64,000 nucleotides of DNA from Halomicrobium urmianum (GTDB lineage Archaea; Halobacteriota; Halobacteria; Halobacteriales; Haloarculaceae). The notes below the pieces were generated by a model. That model worked only from the letters and a program-made list of their open reading frames with translations. It searched no databases and was not told where the DNA came from. The translations under genes were made by a program, and so were the position numbers. Shown in pieces: positions 63,711 to 64,000 of this stretch (within the stretch, counting starts at the first letter, position 1; each line of letters starts with the position of its first letter). The stretch spans positions 992,001 through 1,056,000 of the forward strand of contig NZ_CP084090.1 of assembly GCF_020217425.1 (NCBI RefSeq). The letters run 5' to 3'.

Positions 63711-64000
63711 ACCGGATCGGTTCCGGATAACGCCTGTACTCACGTTACGTGGAGACGGACCCGCTGACCAGTCGACGGTTTTAGTATAACAGAGGTACTG
63801 TCGTTACAATACAACCTATTTCGGTGACCGACGTCGGAGCGACCGTCGGTCGAGTTCTGGTCCGAAGGAACACCGGCACTGTACGTTCCCGGGAAGCACG
63901 TCCGTCGATATCCCCTTCGTCAGCAGATCGAGTCCGCATCGCCGCATCGGAACCGCCGCGGATACTGCGGCCGATCCTCCTCCCGAAAGCCGGGAAAGAA
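63711..64000. other. Intergenic end of the window
   Basis: No coding sequence is evident in the last 290 bases. An AT-rich patch at 63779-63818 (TTTTAGTATAAC; TTACAATACAACC) looks like a promoter for a gene outside the window. Confidence 0.4.

Overview
The window is a piece of a haloarchaeal (class Halobacteria) chromosome or large replicon. It has very high G+C, strongly acidic proteins, leaderless starts with a TATA box about 27 bases upstream, Tat-type lipoprotein signals, an archaeosine tRNA-guanine transglycosylase, a HalOD1 domain and FilR1/Bat-type regulators. No rRNA, complete tRNA, CRISPR array or replication origin was seen. The species cannot be named from this sequence alone.

Layout. 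0-11 kb holds ordinary genes: a truncated Bat-like regulator, a DyP-like Tat protein, a membrane protein/wHTH pair, tgtA, a berberine-bridge-type oxidase, a FilR1 regulator, an SGNH hydrolase, an MFS carrier and gamma-glutamyltransferase. At 11-13.8 kb an acetamidase/formamidase gene is broken by a tnpB-only IS200/IS605 (IS1341-type) element and also carries a separate frameshift. 13.8-24 kb has an O-methyltransferase, an MFS carrier with a strong Shine-Dalgarno site, a Tat-exported TIM-barrel protein, an IS end remnant, a SnoaL-like gene behind an 18-bp perfect palindrome, a four-gene 2-oxoacid dehydrogenase operon with a split E2, an EamA carrier, small hypotheticals and a sulfite-oxidase-type enzyme.

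24-35 kb carries a secreted metalloprotease and a leftward MacB/FtsX-type ABC export locus: a surface protein, two ATPases, three permeases and a polytopic membrane protein. One ATPase and one permease there are broken. 35-49 kb holds a DUF4350/MoxR group and, 10 kb away, a DUF58 group. Between them lie a response-regulator/PAS kinase, a SIMPL lipoprotein, a GNAT toxin-like gene with a 46-codon partner, an ABC-2-type exporter, and two more broken genes (a lipoprotein and a YbaK-like gene). 49.7-53.5 kb has a 1139-residue multi-PAS/GAF kinase and a HalOD1 protein.

54.4-63.7 kb is a sugar or sugar-acid locus: a polyol-type Zn dehydrogenase, a galactonate-dehydratase-type enolase, a complete ABC sugar importer (ATPase, two permeases, binding lipoprotein), a second Zn dehydrogenase and an IclR regulator. 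It probably imports a carbohydrate, oxidises it and dehydrates the aldonate under IclR control.

The most notable features are the TnpB element, whose flanks rebuild both a candidate TAM and a guide match to the empty gene; the five broken genes between 11 and 46 kb; the stand-alone lipoyl domain plus trimmed E2; and the small GNAT toxin-antitoxin-like pair. All family assignments rest on reading motifs in the translated sequence. No database search was run.
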